Below are positions 5,692 through 6,244 of a stretch of 6,244 nucleotides of DNA, in pieces. The DNA comes from DATILI01 sp035476635. GTDB taxonomy: Bacteria; Pseudomonadota; Gammaproteobacteria; Burkholderiales; Burkholderiaceae_C. Where the stretch lies: assembly GCA_035476635.1 (NCBI GenBank), contig DATILI010000315.1, forward strand, positions 1 through 6,244, given 5' to 3'. Position numbers and translations under genes: made by a program. Position 1 is the first letter of the stretch. Each line of letters opens with the position of its first letter. The notes beneath the pieces were generated by a model. That model saw nothing but the letters and a program-made list of their open reading frames with translations, did not search any database and was not told the origin of the DNA.

Positions 5692-6244
5692 TCAGGTGGA
5701 TGGGCTCGGCCGGAAAGCGGGCTCGGGCAGGCCGCGCACGCCGGGGCGCAGCGCGAAGACGCCGCCGGCCAGCGGCTGGTCGGACAGGTCGATGCCGCCG
5801 GGGCGGATCGAAGTGACGAACAAGGTGTCGAGCCCGGCGCCGCCGAACGCGCACATCGCGGGCTTCCTGACCGGCACGGCGAGCGAGCGGTCGAGCTTGC
5901 CGGCGGGTGTGAAGCGGTGGACGAGCCCGGCGTCGTTGCCGCAGATCCAGTAGCAGCCGTCCTCATCCATCGCGGCGCCGTCGGGGCGGCCGGGCAGGGG
6001 CACCATGTCAACGAACAGGCGGCGCTTGCTCGGTGTGCCCGTTTGCGTGTCGTAGTCAAAGGCCCAGATCTTCTGCACCGTGGGATGGGAGTCGCTCAAA
6101 TAGAGGGTGCGGCCGTCGGGGCTGAAGGCCATGCCGTTGGGCACGATGAAGTCTTCCAACAGCGGCTGTACGCTGCTGCCCGAGGCGTAGCTGTAGACAC
6201 GGCCCAGGTGGCGGCCTGCCGCCATGTCCAGCAGCATGGTGCCG
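5692..6244 (-). CDS. SMP-30/gluconolactonase-family sugar lactonase, C-terminal part
   Basis: The frame is open to the right edge; about 183 codons are visible of a family usually near 290-300 residues, so the N-terminal third is missing. The Met at 6237 is probably internal: the preceding codons read Gly-Thr, giving the GTM pattern common in the middle of this beta-propeller family. Two metal-site landmarks are present: VPNGMAFSPDGRTLYLSDS with the Asn at 6138-6136, and GRPDGAAMDEDGCYWICGN with the Asp at 5982-5980, matching Asn154 and Asp204 of human SMP30. The N-terminal Glu ligand is out of view. The C-terminus (GGVFALRPGVRGLPEPAF) is typical and intact. Family members open sugar lactones with a divalent metal. 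Beside garD and a sugar-acid TRAP system, galactaro- or glucarolactone is the likely substrate. Aldonolactones such as gluconolactone or arabinonolactone remain possible. Confidence 0.9.
   Translation of the reverse strand, partial: GTMLLDMAAGRHLGRVYSYASGSSVQPLLEDFIVPNGMAFSPDGRTLYLSDSHPTVQKIWAFDYDTQTGTPSKRRLFVDMVPLPGRPDGAAMDEDGCYWICGNDAGLVHRFTPAGKLDRSLAVPVRKPAMCAFGGAGLDTLFVTSIRPGGIDLSDQPLAGGVFALRPGVRGLPEPAFRPSPST

Overview
The window looks like part of a carbohydrate-acid uptake and breakdown locus from a GC-rich betaproteobacterium, most likely Burkholderiales and perhaps Comamonadaceae. The reasons are high GC content, orphan Bug-type (TctC) periplasmic binding proteins in tandem, and GGAGACA-type ribosome binding sites. 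The taxonomic call is inference. Every gene I can support lies on the minus strand, so the operon reads from the right end of the window to the left.

Layout in transcription order: (1) 6244-5692, the C-terminal two thirds of an SMP-30/gluconolactonase-family sugar lactonase whose start is off the right edge. (2) 5655-2879, a complete three-gene TRAP transporter in the order dctP-dctQ-dctM; the stop of dctP abuts the start of dctQ, and dctQ overlaps dctM by 10 bases. (3) 2876-1290, garD, galactarate dehydratase, starting 2 bases after the dctM stop. (4) 1279-1200, a palindromic repeat with an outer stem and three hairpins in the 127-base gap after garD. (5) 1162-185, a complete Bug-family substrate-binding protein. 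(6) 159-1, the N-terminal 53 codons of a second, divergent Bug-family protein that runs off the left edge.

The genes suggest one pathway. The TRAP system would import a hexuronate or hexarate with sodium. A uronate dehydrogenase, not in the window, would make an aldarolactone that the SMP-30 protein opens. GarD would then dehydrate galactarate to 5-dehydro-4-deoxy-D-glucarate, which feeds 2-oxoglutarate semialdehyde and 2-oxoglutarate through enzymes not seen here. The two Bug proteins may bind related acids, but no TctA/TctB membrane partner is visible. No promoter, operator, rRNA, tRNA, CRISPR, insertion sequence or clear terminator was found. The largest gap without a gene is 127 bases. 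The system is a recognisable type; the less ordinary points are the repeat element, the paired orphan Bug genes beside a TRAP operon, and the pattern of ribosome binding sites.
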